From the NCBI RefSeq assembly GCF_010974945.1, contig NZ_JAAIVB010000085.1:186001-250000 (forward strand): 64,000 nt of DNA, in the 5' to 3' direction. This document shows positions 17,101 through 25,963 of this stretch, piece by piece (positions within the stretch are counted from its first letter, which is position 1; each line of letters starts with the position of its first letter). The notes under the pieces are model-generated. The model saw only the letters and a program-made list of their open reading frames with translations, had not been told where the DNA came from and made no database searches. This DNA comes from Noviherbaspirillum galbum. Its GTDB lineage: Bacteria > Pseudomonadota > Gammaproteobacteria > Burkholderiales > Burkholderiaceae_D. The position numbers were made by a program, and so were the translations under genes.

Positions 17101-20100
17101 CTACAAGGCAACGACCGCGAGCTGGCGCGGCGGCAGGCAGCTCTCGGCGACGCCCAGCAGATGCGCATGGTGAGTGAACAGGATGACCTGGTGCCCCTTG
17201 GCGAACTGCGACAGGGCGCCCAGCACGTGGCGCGCCCGGGCATCGTCGGAGGTGATCAGCACGTCGTCCAGGACGACCGGCAAGGCCAGGCCCGCTTCGC
17301 GCCGCAGGTCGAGTGCCGCCAGGCGCAAGGCGAGATAAAGCTGGTCGCGCGTCCCTTCGCTCATGCCCTCCACGCCGACGAGTGCGCCGCCGCCGCGCTG
17401 AGCGAGCAGGGTAGGGCGGCCTTCCGTGTTGTCATCGCTTACCAGCCGCACGAACTGGCCGTCGGTCATGCATTGGAAATAATGGCTTGCCGCCAGGAGC
17501 ATCGGACCTTGCGCCTTTTCCCGAAAGCGCCGTAGGGCCTCGTCGAGCAGGCTGTGCGCGAGGCGCGCGCGTACCCAGGACGGCAGCGCGGATGCGATCG
17601 CCGCCGATGCCCGCTCCATCTGCTGACGCTCCGCAATGACGACGTCGGAGGCGTCCACCGCTTCCAGTTCGCGCCGTGCCGTTTCCTCGACAGTACGCGC
17701 GGCACGAACCTGCGCCTCCAATTGGGCCAGCTCTTGCTGATAGGATTGTTCGTCGGCATCCAGGCAGTCGACGTCGCAGCTGGCCAGCAGCTCCCGCAGC
17801 GTTTGTTCCGTGCGGGACGAGGCCAGGGCAAGATTGGCCCTTGCCCGGTCGATCATGCCTTGGGCATCGCGTTTTCGGCGGGACAGTTCCTCGGCATGAG
17901 GAAGGGCGTCGGCCAATTGCACGTTGGCGGCGGCGCACAAGGCGGCCAGCTTGCGCTGGTGAGCGGCGATCGATTCCTGATGTTCGCGCAGCGCGGCCAC
18001 ATGTTGTTCAATCGCCTTTTCGACGACCGTGCGCGCCGTGGCGACCGACCGCGCTTGCTCCAGCCGGGTGTGTAGTTGCTCGGCATAGAGCCGGATATCG
18101 GCGGGCTCCGCGTCGCCGATGGCATGAGCCAGGGCATTGGCCTGCTGTTCCAGCGCAGCGATCGCGTGGCTCGCCCGGTCAAGCTTGAGCTGCGCGGCAT
18201 CCCGACGGGCGACCGCGTCGTTCAATGCATCGAAGTCGTCAAGGCGGGCCATCGCCTCGGCGACGCTGGCATTGGCTGGCTGGAGCAGCTGGGTACAGGC
18301 GGCGGCAAGGTCCGTGCGGGCGCGTTCCAGCGCCTCGGTCAATTGCTTCTCCCGCGACGCAAACTGGGCGCGCTGCTCTTGCCGCTCGGCACGCTTGCCC
18401 GCGGCCGTCGCCGAAGCTTTTTCCAGCCGGGCGAATTCCTTCTCCATGGCGTCGACATGAGCAAGCAGTTCGTCCAGGCCGCCATCGGCGTCGATCCCGC
18501 CATGCACCTCGCTTACCTCGCCCAGCGCCTTGCGCAGTCCGTTCGCGAGCAGCTTTTCCGTGTCGGCCACTTGCCGCTGCTCGTCGTCCAGGAGATCGAG
18601 CGCTTCCTTTTGCGTGCGCGCCTGGTTGAGCAGGTTCTGCCATTCGCGCAGCGCGGCCGGCGGCAATTGGGCCAGCTGGCGTTGCGCCAGGAGGCCTTGC
18701 CAGGCTTGTTGCTCCTGCTGCTGGCGCGCCTCGATCGCCTGGCGTTCCTTGACCAGCATGTCGCGGTCACGCTCCAGGTCGGCGATCTTGCGCAGGCAAG
18801 CTTGCAGTTGCGTGGCGCGCTTCGCATCGCGCGCCAGGGAATCGACCAGGGTGTCTGCGTGACGAATCTCGTCCGCGAGCGTCTGCCAGGATGTGACATC
18901 GAGCGGCTCGGTGCCTTCTGCGTCATGGCTTGCGGCGGTCCCGGCGATCCGCATCCGGGCGACGGTCTGGTCGCGCTGCGCCCGCGCGGCGGCGACGTCG
19001 TCGGCCGTGGGAACGGCCCCGTCGGTCAGCAATTGCTCGCGCATGTCCTGGTTGGTTCGCAGCGCGACCGCGATCTCGGCGATGCGCTTTTCCAGGTCGG
19101 CCTTGCGTGTCTCTCCCTGGTCGAATGCGGCTTTCGCATCGTCGATTTCGCCATCGAACAAGGGACGAATGGCGAGCAGGTCGTCGATGGCCGCAATGCC
19201 GAGCAGTTTCAATGTCGCGTCCAGCGTGCGACGGGCCGAGTTGATCTCGCCCGGCAATCTGGCGGCGCGCTTGAGCGTACCTTCCTGGCGGACGACGGCC
19301 TCCCGCGCCAGTTGCAATGCCTGGCGGACCGCCGCATCGGGCAGGAGCGCGCGCTCCTGCGGGCGATCGTCGTCATGGGTGCTGCTGGCGGATAGCTGGT
19401 GATCCTCCAGCCGCTGCCGTGCCGTCTCCGCCGAATGCAGCATCTTGACGATCTCCGCACGGGCACCCGCCTTTGGCGCGAGCTGCTGCAGTCGTTCGAC
19501 CGTCTCCCCGGGTGCAATCGCTTTGGCTTGCGCCGCGAGTGTGGCTTGCGCGTGTATCAGGTCTCCATTGGCGTCATCGCGTTCCCTGCGATAGCGATCC
19601 AGGTTTTCCACGGACGCGGACAAGCGGTCGATGCCGGCAGCTGCCGCCAGCACCGGCCTTTCCGGCAGCAGGGTATCCAGCTTCCGGCGCGCTTCTTCCA
19701 TCTGTGCGGCGGCGGTTGCCGCGTTATGCTCGGCGGCGGCCAGTCCCGCCTGCGCACCTGCGCGCTCCGTCGGCGCATTTTCATCCAGCAATGAATGGCC
19801 GCCTAACTCGTCGAGCGTCGCCTGGGCGATGTCAATCGTGCGCAGCAGCGGCGCCACCGCGCGCAGCTCGGTGACGCGGCGCAGGCTGGCGTGCAATTGC
19901 TGCTGCCGGGATTCCAGCGCGGCGACCTTTTCCTGCGCGTGCTGCTGGCGCTTGAACAGGTCGCCCCACTGCGCCGGCTTCACCTGTGCATTGGTGTAGG
20001 CACTGCGATGCTGGCTGTAATCGCGGATGGCCTCGTTGAGCCTGGAAACGCGCCCCTTGGGGATGTAGAACTCGCGCGCGGTCTGGTCCAGGCGCTCCAG

Positions 20101-20583
20101 CACCGCGGCGATGCTGCGCACGCCGGCGCTCGCTTCGAAGAGGGCCGCGCCGATATCGCCTTCTCCAGCGAGCAGCGCCTCACCGCCGGCCCGCAGGCGC
20201 TCGTGGTCCAGGCCGAACATGCTTTCGTATTCTTCCTTCGACAGGCCGCAGGTGATGCGCGCTTCGACGTCCGGGGGCACCGGATCGCCGTTGGCGAATG
20301 TCAGGGTTGCCTTGTTGCCCTTGCGGCGAACCACGGTGTGGGCGACATCGGCATGGTCGAGCAGCAGGGCGCCGATGCGCATGTCGCGGTGCTGGTGGAC
20401 GAAGTTATCCTTGCTTTGCGGGTGGATGCCGTAGCGCAGATCCGTGATGGCCCTGAGCGTGGAAGACTTGCCGGCTTCGTTGCGCCCGTGGATGAAAACC
20501 AGTTCCTGGCCGTCCTTGCCGAAATCGAGAACGCGCTCGGTGAAGGGACCGAAGGCGGTCAGGTGCAGCTCCCGGATTCTCAT
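17101..20583 (-). CDS. YhaN/SbcC-like SMC-type ATPase
   Basis: 1160-aa Rad50-like protein. Walker A HGRNEAGKSS lies at 32-41; the central 200-950 region is largely heptad-rich coiled coil with many Gln/Arg/Leu; the C-terminal lobe carries the signature GMSEGTRDQLYLALRL, Walker B LPVVLDDVLITSDDAR and H-loop LFTHH. No obvious CxxC zinc hook is visible, as in YhaN. Its start overlaps the stop of the phosphoesterase gene (20580-20583), so the two form an Mre11/Rad50-like complex that would process DNA ends. It is convergent with the HipB gene, with 39 bp between their stops. Confidence 0.9.
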   Translation of the reverse strand: MRIRELHLTAFGPFTERVLDFGKDGQELVFIHGRNEAGKSSTLRAITDLRYGIHPQSKDNFVHQHRDMRIGALLLDHADVAHTVVRRKGNKATLTFANGDPVPPDVEARITCGLSKEEYESMFGLDHERLRAGGEALLAGEGDIGAALFEASAGVRSIAAVLERLDQTAREFYIPKGRVSRLNEAIRDYSQHRSAYTNAQVKPAQWGDLFKRQQHAQEKVAALESRQQQLHASLRRVTELRAVAPLLRTIDIAQATLDELGGHSLLDENAPTERAGAQAGLAAAEHNAATAAAQMEEARRKLDTLLPERPVLAAAAGIDRLSASVENLDRYRRERDDANGDLIHAQATLAAQAKAIAPGETVERLQQLAPKAGARAEIVKMLHSAETARQRLEDHQLSASSTHDDDRPQERALLPDAAVRQALQLAREAVVRQEGTLKRAARLPGEINSARRTLDATLKLLGIAAIDDLLAIRPLFDGEIDDAKAAFDQGETRKADLEKRIAEIAVALRTNQDMREQLLTDGAVPTADDVAAARAQRDQTVARMRIAGTAASHDAEGTEPLDVTSWQTLADEIRHADTLVDSLARDAKRATQLQACLRKIADLERDRDMLVKERQAIEARQQQEQQAWQGLLAQRQLAQLPPAALREWQNLLNQARTQKEALDLLDDEQRQVADTEKLLANGLRKALGEVSEVHGGIDADGGLDELLAHVDAMEKEFARLEKASATAAGKRAERQEQRAQFASREKQLTEALERARTDLAAACTQLLQPANASVAEAMARLDDFDALNDAVARRDAAQLKLDRASHAIAALEQQANALAHAIGDAEPADIRLYAEQLHTRLEQARSVATARTVVEKAIEQHVAALREHQESIAAHQRKLAALCAAANVQLADALPHAEELSRRKRDAQGMIDRARANLALASSRTEQTLRELLASCDVDCLDADEQSYQQELAQLEAQVRAARTVEETARRELEAVDASDVVIAERQQMERASAAIASALPSWVRARLAHSLLDEALRRFREKAQGPMLLAASHYFQCMTDGQFVRLVSDDNTEGRPTLLAQRGGGALVGVEGMSEGTRDQLYLALRLAALDLRREAGLALPVVLDDVLITSDDARARHVLGALSQFAKGHQVILFTHHAHLLGVAESCLPPRQLAVVAL

Positions 20584-21851
20584 GCTTGTTCTCCATCAGC
20601 CTCGATGGCGCCCAGGTGGGCCAGGACGGTGGCTTCGGCATCGTTGAGCATGGCTCGCATGGCCTGCGCGTCGGCGGCTGTCGGATCCAGTTCCTGGAGG
20701 GGTGGCGGCAAGGTCAGGCCGCCCAGCTCGCGCGCAATCCAGCCTGCCAGCCGGTCTTCGTCGGCCATCAATTCATTCACGAGCGCCACCACTTCGCCCA
20801 CGGCGTCGGTACGCAGCGCTGCCTGATCGCGGTCGATCGGCGTGCGTAAGGTGGTCTTGACGCGTTCGAGCCAGATCTCTGGGCCTTCCATGTCCTGCAG
20901 GGCGGCGATGATCGCGGCCTCGACCGTGCCGGGCTGTTCGGCTTCGACCCGGTTGAGCGGCGATTCGCCCTGGACGATGACCCGGATGGCATGCATGCGG
21001 TCGGCCGCGCCATCGGTCAGCTGCGAGACGGCCCGGTGAAATGTCCGCGCCAGATCCTCGAGCGTCGCGACGCCGGCGACGTCCAGCTCGAGGCGATGCC
21101 AGCGCACCACGTCCAGCGGCACGAACTCCGCGCTGGCGATCCGGCCGTCGAGCACCGTGACCAGCTCGCAACCCTTGGGACCGGTTTCGTTGGATTTGCG
21201 GCCCTGCAGGTTGCCGGGGAAAACGATGCGCGGCTGGGCCTCGCGCACGACCTCGCGGGCATGGACGTGCCCCAGGGCGAAATAATCGTAGCCGCGGGTC
21301 GCCATCATTTCGACCGACGTCGGCGCATAGTCGTCGTGGCCCTCGCGCCCGGTCAGGCTGGTATGCAGCACGCCGATGTTGAACATGCCCGGAATGGCGC
21401 GCGGGAAGTCGGGAACGACGTCATGTGTAACGGACCGTTGAGGGAAGCTGTAGCCGTGCAATGCGACACCGAGGTCTTCGCGGATGACGGTTTCCGGCGC
21501 GTCGGTCGAGAACACGTGCACGCCGTCCACCGCCGGCAGCTGCTTCGTGATCTGGCTTTCCGCGTCATGGTTGCCGCGGGCGATCACCACGGCGATGTCA
21601 TGCTGGCGCAGGCGCACGAGCTGTTCGCGAAAGAACAGGCCGGTGTGGAAATCCGGCCAGTTGCCGTCGAAAATGTCCCCGGCAAGAATCACGAAGTCGA
21701 CTTTCTGCGCGAGCGCGAGGTCGATCAGGGCCACGAACGCTCGGCGGGTCGCACCGCGCAACCGGTCGACCGGTGCGCCGGCGTGGGCGTCGAGGCCGCG
21801 CAGCGGGCTGTCGATGTGCAGATCGGCGGCGTGTATGAATTTCAAATGCAT
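20580..21851 (-). CDS. YhaO/SbcD-like metallophosphoesterase (DNA repair exonuclease)
   Basis: 423-aa calcineurin-like phosphoesterase. Dimetal ligands are visible in ADLHID (D10, H12), GDIFDG (D59), RGNHD (94-96), LHTS and GHVHAREV. A C-terminal extension of about 150 residues probably binds the ATPase, as the Mre11 capping region does. It overlaps the YhaN-like gene by four bases and is the first gene of the two-gene operon. It probably acts on double-strand ends or hairpins, with ATP-dependent access controlled by the partner. A defence role is possible, given the neighbouring toxin-antitoxin pair, but not shown. Confidence 0.9.
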   Translation of the reverse strand: MHLKFIHAADLHIDSPLRGLDAHAGAPVDRLRGATRRAFVALIDLALAQKVDFVILAGDIFDGNWPDFHTGLFFREQLVRLRQHDIAVVIARGNHDAESQITKQLPAVDGVHVFSTDAPETVIREDLGVALHGYSFPQRSVTHDVVPDFPRAIPGMFNIGVLHTSLTGREGHDDYAPTSVEMMATRGYDYFALGHVHAREVVREAQPRIVFPGNLQGRKSNETGPKGCELVTVLDGRIASAEFVPLDVVRWHRLELDVAGVATLEDLARTFHRAVSQLTDGAADRMHAIRVIVQGESPLNRVEAEQPGTVEAAIIAALQDMEGPEIWLERVKTTLRTPIDRDQAALRTDAVGEVVALVNELMADEDRLAGWIARELGGLTLPPPLQELDPTAADAQAMRAMLNDAEATVLAHLGAIEADGEQA

Positions 21852-22031
21852 CTCCGGAATTCGATGTTCGATTGCGAGGCAACGGCGTGCGACGATTTTG
21901 CCTGGATCTTATAGCGCTTTTTTCGCCTGTTTGCGAGCAAGTTTTGGATGTTGTTTTTCAATTTTTGTGCGCTGCGTCACAGCGGTCGCGCGCTGGATCC
22001 GGAAAATGGAGGAATCGAACTGGAGAAAGCC

Positions 22032-22124
22032 ATGGGACGCTCACTGCACACTCGCATCAAAACCAAACGCTCTGTGATCACCGCGATCGTCGCGAAGCTG
22101 AAGCGCCGCCGTCGCGCCGCCTGA
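22032..22124 (+). CDS. candidate 30-aa very basic peptide
   Basis: ATG 22032 follows GGAGAAAGCC (a fair ribosome site) and opens a 30-codon frame ending in TGA 22122-22124. The product begins MGRSLHTRIKTKRS and ends KLKRRRRAA: more than a third of its residues are Arg or Lys, with a short hydrophobic segment ITAIVA in between. This could be a small nucleic-acid-binding or membrane-active peptide. No family was recognised; support is only the ribosome site and the clean short frame in the gap between 21851 and 22231. Confidence 0.4.
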   Translation: MGRSLHTRIKTKRSVITAIVAKLKRRRRAA

Positions 22125-22230
22125 TTGTCTTCCCTGCGGCGACTCCTCCGTTCTCGGTTCTGAAACACGTCTGTCCACGGGACAGCGCTGTTTGCCGGCC
22201 GAACAGGCGCCAGATTTCCTTTGCTCGCGA

Positions 22231-23094
22231 ATGACGACGGTGGTGAGACTGCTTCTGCTATCCATCCTCGCGCTCATGGCGGTCATGGTCGCATTGAAGC
22301 GCTACGGCGCATTTCGATGGGATCAGGAAACGCAGGACCTGCGGGCGCAGCTTGAGGCGGCACGCGCCACAGGCAAGCCGCATCGTTACAGCCCGAGGGA
22401 GCTGGACGGCTTGCCTGCCCCCGTACAAGCCTACTTCAGGACGGTTTTGAAGGACGGCCAAAACCTGATTTCCGCGGCGCGCGTCGAACACCACGGGACT
22501 TTCAACATGGGCGACGAACGGGAAATGTGGAAGCCATTTTCCTCGGACCAGCGTGTCATCTTGCGCCGTCCTGGCTTCGACTGGAACGCCCGCGTCAATA
22601 TGCTGCCCGGAGTGCCGGTCCATGTTCATGACGCCTATGTCGGCGGCGAGGGCATTCTGCATGCCGCGCTACTGGGTTTGTTCACCGTGGCCGACATGCG
22701 CGGCACGAAAGCCGCCGCGGAAGGTGAATTGATGCGTTTCCTTGCGGAAGCGGCCTGGTATCCGACGGCGCTTCTGCCGGGCCAGGGCGTGCAATGGACA
22801 TCGGTCGACCATCATTCCGCACGCGCTACCCTCGTCGACGGCGACATCATGGTGAGCTTGCTGTTCACCTTCAACGAACAAGGCTTGATCGATACCGTCA
22901 GTGCGCCGGCAAGAGGCCGGACGGTCGGCGACCGGATCATTCCAACGCCGTGGCAAGGCCGCTTCTGGAACTACGAAGTACGCGATGGAATGCTTGTGCC
23001 ATTGTCGGGCGAGGTTTCGTGGGTTCCTGCCGACGGCATCAAACCATATTGGCGAGGCGACATCCGCAAACTGGAATACGAACTCGTGCTGTGA
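22231..23094 (+). CDS. DUF6920/DUF6544-like protein with N-terminal membrane segment
   Basis: 287-aa protein with an N-terminal hydrophobic helix (about residues 6-21), then a soluble region with LPAPVQAYFRTVLKDGQ, a trait of the DUF6920 (formerly DUF6544) family. Later landmarks are GMHVHDAY-like 'VPVHVHDAYVGGEG', 'FLAEAAWYPTALLPG' and the ending WVPADGIKPYWRGDI. The function is unknown; the beta-rich body resembles lipid- or ligand-binding barrels. ATG 22231 is preferred over TTG 22192 because the hydrophobic helix follows at once. The gene appears monocistronic. Confidence 0.8.
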   Translation: MTTVVRLLLLSILALMAVMVALKRYGAFRWDQETQDLRAQLEAARATGKPHRYSPRELDGLPAPVQAYFRTVLKDGQNLISAARVEHHGTFNMGDEREMWKPFSSDQRVILRRPGFDWNARVNMLPGVPVHVHDAYVGGEGILHAALLGLFTVADMRGTKAAAEGELMRFLAEAAWYPTALLPGQGVQWTSVDHHSARATLVDGDIMVSLLFTFNEQGLIDTVSAPARGRTVGDRIIPTPWQGRFWNYEVRDGMLVPLSGEVSWVPADGIKPYWRGDIRKLEYELVL

Positions 23095-23174
23095 GAAACC
23101 GCACGCGGTTAATGCCGGACTCCCTGGAAACCTTTGGGAAATGGAAACGGGGCTCCGATGGCGATTCGCAGGCA

Positions 23175-23223
23175 TAAATTTACCCGGGTAATATTGACGG
23201 ATTAAATTTACCCGGGTAATATT
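23175..23223. promoter_or_regulatory. twin palindromic operator of the DUF2239 gene
   Basis: Two exact 21-bp copies (23175-23195 and 23203-23223) spaced 28 bp start to start. Each contains the perfect 12-bp palindrome TTACCCGGGTAA flanked by AT-rich ends (TAAAT on the left, TATT on the right). They end 24 bp before the DUF2239 start codon, so they overlap the likely promoter. Exact duplication plus internal symmetry strongly suggests a cooperative dimeric regulator, possibly the DUF2239 protein itself. Confidence 0.8.
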
Positions 23224-23247
23224 TATTCCATTCAAGTGTGAATCGTC

Positions 23248-23874
23248 ATGCCTGCCATGGAATCTCAAGTACAAAAAACCTACACCGCCTTTTGCGGCGC
23301 GCAATCGGTCGCATCAGGAGCGCTGAGCCAGGTTGCGGTTGCCCTCTGTCGCAAACTGAAAGAGGACCCGCACGTTCTTCCTCTCGTTTTCGACGATGAC
23401 ACTGGAAAGCAGGTCGAACTCGACCTGCGGGGCACTGTAGCGGAGGTGGAAGCGCGCTACGCGGACAAGCAGCCTTCCACCCAGCCCGCATCGAGCGAAC
23501 AGGACGCGCCCGCTAAAGGCCGGGGAAGGCCTCGGCTAGGCGTGGTTGCACGGGAAGTGACCTTGCTCCCCGAGCACTGGGAATGGCTTGCGTCGCAGCC
23601 CGGAGGCGCGTCGGTCGTATTGCGTAAGCTGGTGCACGAAGCCAGGCAGGCAAACTCCACGCGTGACCTGCAGCGGCGCCGGGATGAACGCGTCTATAAC
23701 GCGATGCTTGTCCTGGCGGGGGATCTCCCGAATTTTGAAGAAGCGAGCCGGGCCCTGTTCGCGGGAGAGTTAGACCGTCTGGAACGATTGGCAACGGAAT
23801 GGCCAGACGATATCGGTCGTTACCTCATGCGCCTCGCCAGTCCGGAGACCGCACCGGCTAAGAGCGGGAAGTAA
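23248..23874 (+). CDS. DUF2239 family protein
   Basis: 208-aa protein matching the DUF2239 family as I know it. The N-terminal region (1-75) begins KTYTAFCGAQSVASGALSQV-like and contains 'LPLVFDDDTGKQVELDLRGT'; a hydrophilic linker (76-90) leads to GRGRPRLGVVAREVTLLP-type sequence and 'WLASQPGGASVVLRKLVHEAR' (about 105-135), then an alpha-helical tail. The GRPRLGV and helix pattern resembles a small DNA-binding module, so an autoregulator is plausible given the twin operator just upstream. The function is not established for the family. Confidence 0.85.
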   Translation: MPAMESQVQKTYTAFCGAQSVASGALSQVAVALCRKLKEDPHVLPLVFDDDTGKQVELDLRGTVAEVEARYADKQPSTQPASSEQDAPAKGRGRPRLGVVAREVTLLPEHWEWLASQPGGASVVLRKLVHEARQANSTRDLQRRRDERVYNAMLVLAGDLPNFEEASRALFAGELDRLERLATEWPDDIGRYLMRLASPETAPAKSGK

Positions 23875-23961
23875 CCAGGCACAACGATGCCCAGCATCAC
23901 GGATACCCAATGAATTTGAAATCACTGATGTCGATTCAAATCAAATCGCGAAAGACTGCCA

Positions 23962-24321
23962 ATGACAACCGATACCACCACGCTTAGCCGGCGCGCCATT
24001 TCCCGTCAGGCCCGGGACGCCTTTCCACCGATGGGGATATACATCATTCGCGACAAGGAAACGGGCGACGTGCTTGTCGCATCGAGCCGCAACGTGCATG
24101 GCGCAATGAATCGCGCTCAATTCGAGCTGCGGCTGCGGTCACATGCCAACAAGGCACTTCAAGCGGAATGGAATCGCAGCGGCCCAGGCCGGTTCGATTT
24201 TGAGATCGTCGAGCTTCTGAAGGAGAGGGAAGATTCCAACTTTGACTACCTCGAAGAATTACGCACACTTGAGCAGATCTATCGGGAGCAATATGAGCAA
24301 CAAGCCGGAGCCGCCCGATGA
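23962..24321 (+). CDS. GIY-YIG nuclease family protein
   Basis: 119-aa single-domain protein. MGIYIIRDKETGDVLVASSRN (24-43) corresponds to the GIY ... YIG strands, with the second motif degenerate (VLVASS). It is followed by an Arg-rich helix (GAMNRAQFELRLRSH) and 'ALQAEWNRSG', then F-x-F-E-I-V-E and a C-terminal helix with E104 as possible metal ligand. This short group is widespread in proteobacteria and its substrate is unknown. The last four bases overlap the start of the winged-helix gene, indicating a coupled pair. Confidence 0.8.
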   Translation: MTTDTTTLSRRAISRQARDAFPPMGIYIIRDKETGDVLVASSRNVHGAMNRAQFELRLRSHANKALQAEWNRSGPGRFDFEIVELLKEREDSNFDYLEELRTLEQIYREQYEQQAGAAR

Positions 24322-24677
24322 GCACTTCACCATTACGGATTTGTCTTGACCGGCATCATCGCCAGGCTGCGTTGAGTTTCAAACTCGATGATGAACTCGG
24401 CATTTTGCATGGCATCTCCTGGGCGGATTTTGTGCTGCTTGATGCGCTGGACGCGGCGGAAGGTGCCCTGTCAACAGCGGATCTCGCAAAGAAACTCAGT
24501 GTTCCTCGCTCGCGACTTCTGCTTCAGCTGATGCCCCTCGAGAAAATTGGACTGATTGCACGTCGCCTTGGCGCGGATGGGGTAAGGTGCGTTTGTCTTC
24601 GTCCGAATGGGCAGAGAAAGATATGTGAAGCTCAAGAGACGGCGGCCAAGCTATGCGAGGAGTTCCTCGGGAACTGA
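24318..24677 (+). CDS. MarR-like winged-helix regulator
   Basis: 119-aa protein with a winged-helix core: ISWADFVLLDALDAAEGALS as helix 1/2, LSTADLAKKLSVPRSRLLLQLMPLE as the HTH, then GLIARRLGADGVRCVCLRPNG as wing and LRPNGQRK as the closing strand, about residues 33-100. It resembles MarR/PadR-type regulators of small size. It starts inside the stop of the GIY-YIG gene (ATGA at 24318). It may regulate its own pair of genes. No effector is apparent. Confidence 0.78.
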   Translation: MSTSPLRICLDRHHRQAALSFKLDDELGILHGISWADFVLLDALDAAEGALSTADLAKKLSVPRSRLLLQLMPLEKIGLIARRLGADGVRCVCLRPNGQRKICEAQETAAKLCEEFLGN

Positions 24678-25537
24678 CTGTACTTTCTGCATTGGCGACA
24701 GGCGGCTTCGGATCCGTTGTCGATATTCAGCTTGAGAGCGCCCGCGGCCGCTAATTGCGGCATTGCGGACTATTCCTTCTTGCCAAACCGTTTTGATTCT
24801 GTCCACCTGGGTACGCCGCCGGAACGGTGTAGGTCTTTGCCGTCGCGACCGAAGTCGCTGTCGAACCTGATGCGTGCGAGGATCGGAATACGCACATGAA
24901 GTTGCAACTGCCGCAGTGTCAGGCTGTGGACCCTTCGAATCAAATGTGCGAGGTTGGCATTTGTCAGCGTCGGTTCATGTATTCAACTTCCACTGTCGAG
25001 GATGTTGCCGTGGTCCGGTGCATTACTTCGCTGCCCAAAGCCAATATTTTCGACACACAGCATGGTCATTCGGGGACATCCAAAAGACCAATCCAGTGGT
25101 CAATCGCACATAGGAATTTGGTTGCTACTTGGGGAAACTGTCCACGAATCGTCGCGTTTCATCCGCCAGATCGACAAGCTTGATGAAGCAAGAAATTCTG
25201 GAGCGGATTGAAACTATCTGGCTGGTTGGAATGGAGCAGGTCATCGCATCGCAGGGGATGCAGAAGCGATAAGTGATGAGTTCCAGCTCAAATTAGTGTG
25301 AGGAATCGGCATTTAATTGTGCAAGAACACCGTAACCCAGAATGCCGAATCCGAGCATGAAAACTCTTTTAGACAGAGTGTCTCCTCAAGGCCAATAGCC
25401 GGTCTCTCATCATTGGTCTTGCCTTTTGTCCTGGAGGTTACTATCCCCAGCTTCCAGGACACTTTTTTAATTTCAATCCCCCAAAAAGAAATTCTCAGCA
25501 ATCACAGATCTGCCAGCTATCGATTGGAGTGCCAGGA
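24678..25537. other. 860-bp lower-GC stretch without recognisable gene
   Basis: Base composition falls clearly below that of both sides, with many stop codons in all frames and only short open frames without recognisable content or good ribosome sites. It lies at the end of the accessory block (HipAB, YhaON, DUF2239, GIY-YIG). It may be decayed or recently acquired DNA. No terminal repeats, att-like duplications or tRNA fragments were seen. Confidence 0.6.
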
Positions 25538-25729
25538 ATGCATCAAGCAATTAAATCGCTATTTCCCCATGAACGCGAAGCACTATTGTCTTCGCTAAGG
25601 AGAGACCTTCGTACCGAGTCCGCGAAGAGCCAACTGAATACTGAACATCGTGATTATCATGGTCTGAACGTGCAACTGGTTCTGCGACTTCTGGAAGTCC
25701 TTAACCCCAAAAAACCCCAGGGTAAATAG
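25538..25729 (+). CDS. small hypothetical protein
   Basis: 63-codon frame beginning MHQAIKSLFPHEREALLSSL and ending NPKKPQGK. GGAG ends 8 bp before ATG 25538, a good ribosome site, and GTG 25529 in the same frame is an alternative. Composition is charged and helical (Leu, Arg, Glu), which looks protein-like, but no family is recognised. It sits in a lower-GC stretch between the GIY-YIG/winged-helix pair and the FAD monooxygenase. Confidence 0.4.
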   Translation: MHQAIKSLFPHEREALLSSLRRDLRTESAKSQLNTEHRDYHGLNVQLVLRLLEVLNPKKPQGK

Positions 25730-25963
25730 ACGGGCAGGGCCCTAGCCCTGGTCGGTGACCTGCAGGCTGTGCGAAGGACAAGCACTTCGGCCCAGTAGAG
25801 CCGGCCTCCAGACTGGATGCTCGATGTCCGCTTCCTGGAGACATGGATTTTCGCAACGGTCCGATAGCACGCTCCTGCTCCAGGCCCGTAAATGACTGAA
25901 AGACTTTCCATCGCCGCCGGTCAAGTTAGATAGCGGAGCCTTGATGGAATGGGTACCGGTGCG

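Noticed and set aside
18076-19395. Plus-strand frame of 439 codons opposite the YhaN-like ATPase
   Set aside because: Opposite a coiled-coil gene; composition is that of a shadow frame and no ribosome site or domain is seen.
23962-24321. GIY-YIG gene as a homing endonuclease or intron-encoded element
   Set aside because: It is free-standing, short, lacks the DNA-binding extension of homing enzymes and is coupled to a regulator gene.
24896-25183. 95-codon frame in the low-GC stretch
   Set aside because: No ribosome site, no family, and codon use does not look protein-like; kept as part of the unassigned region.
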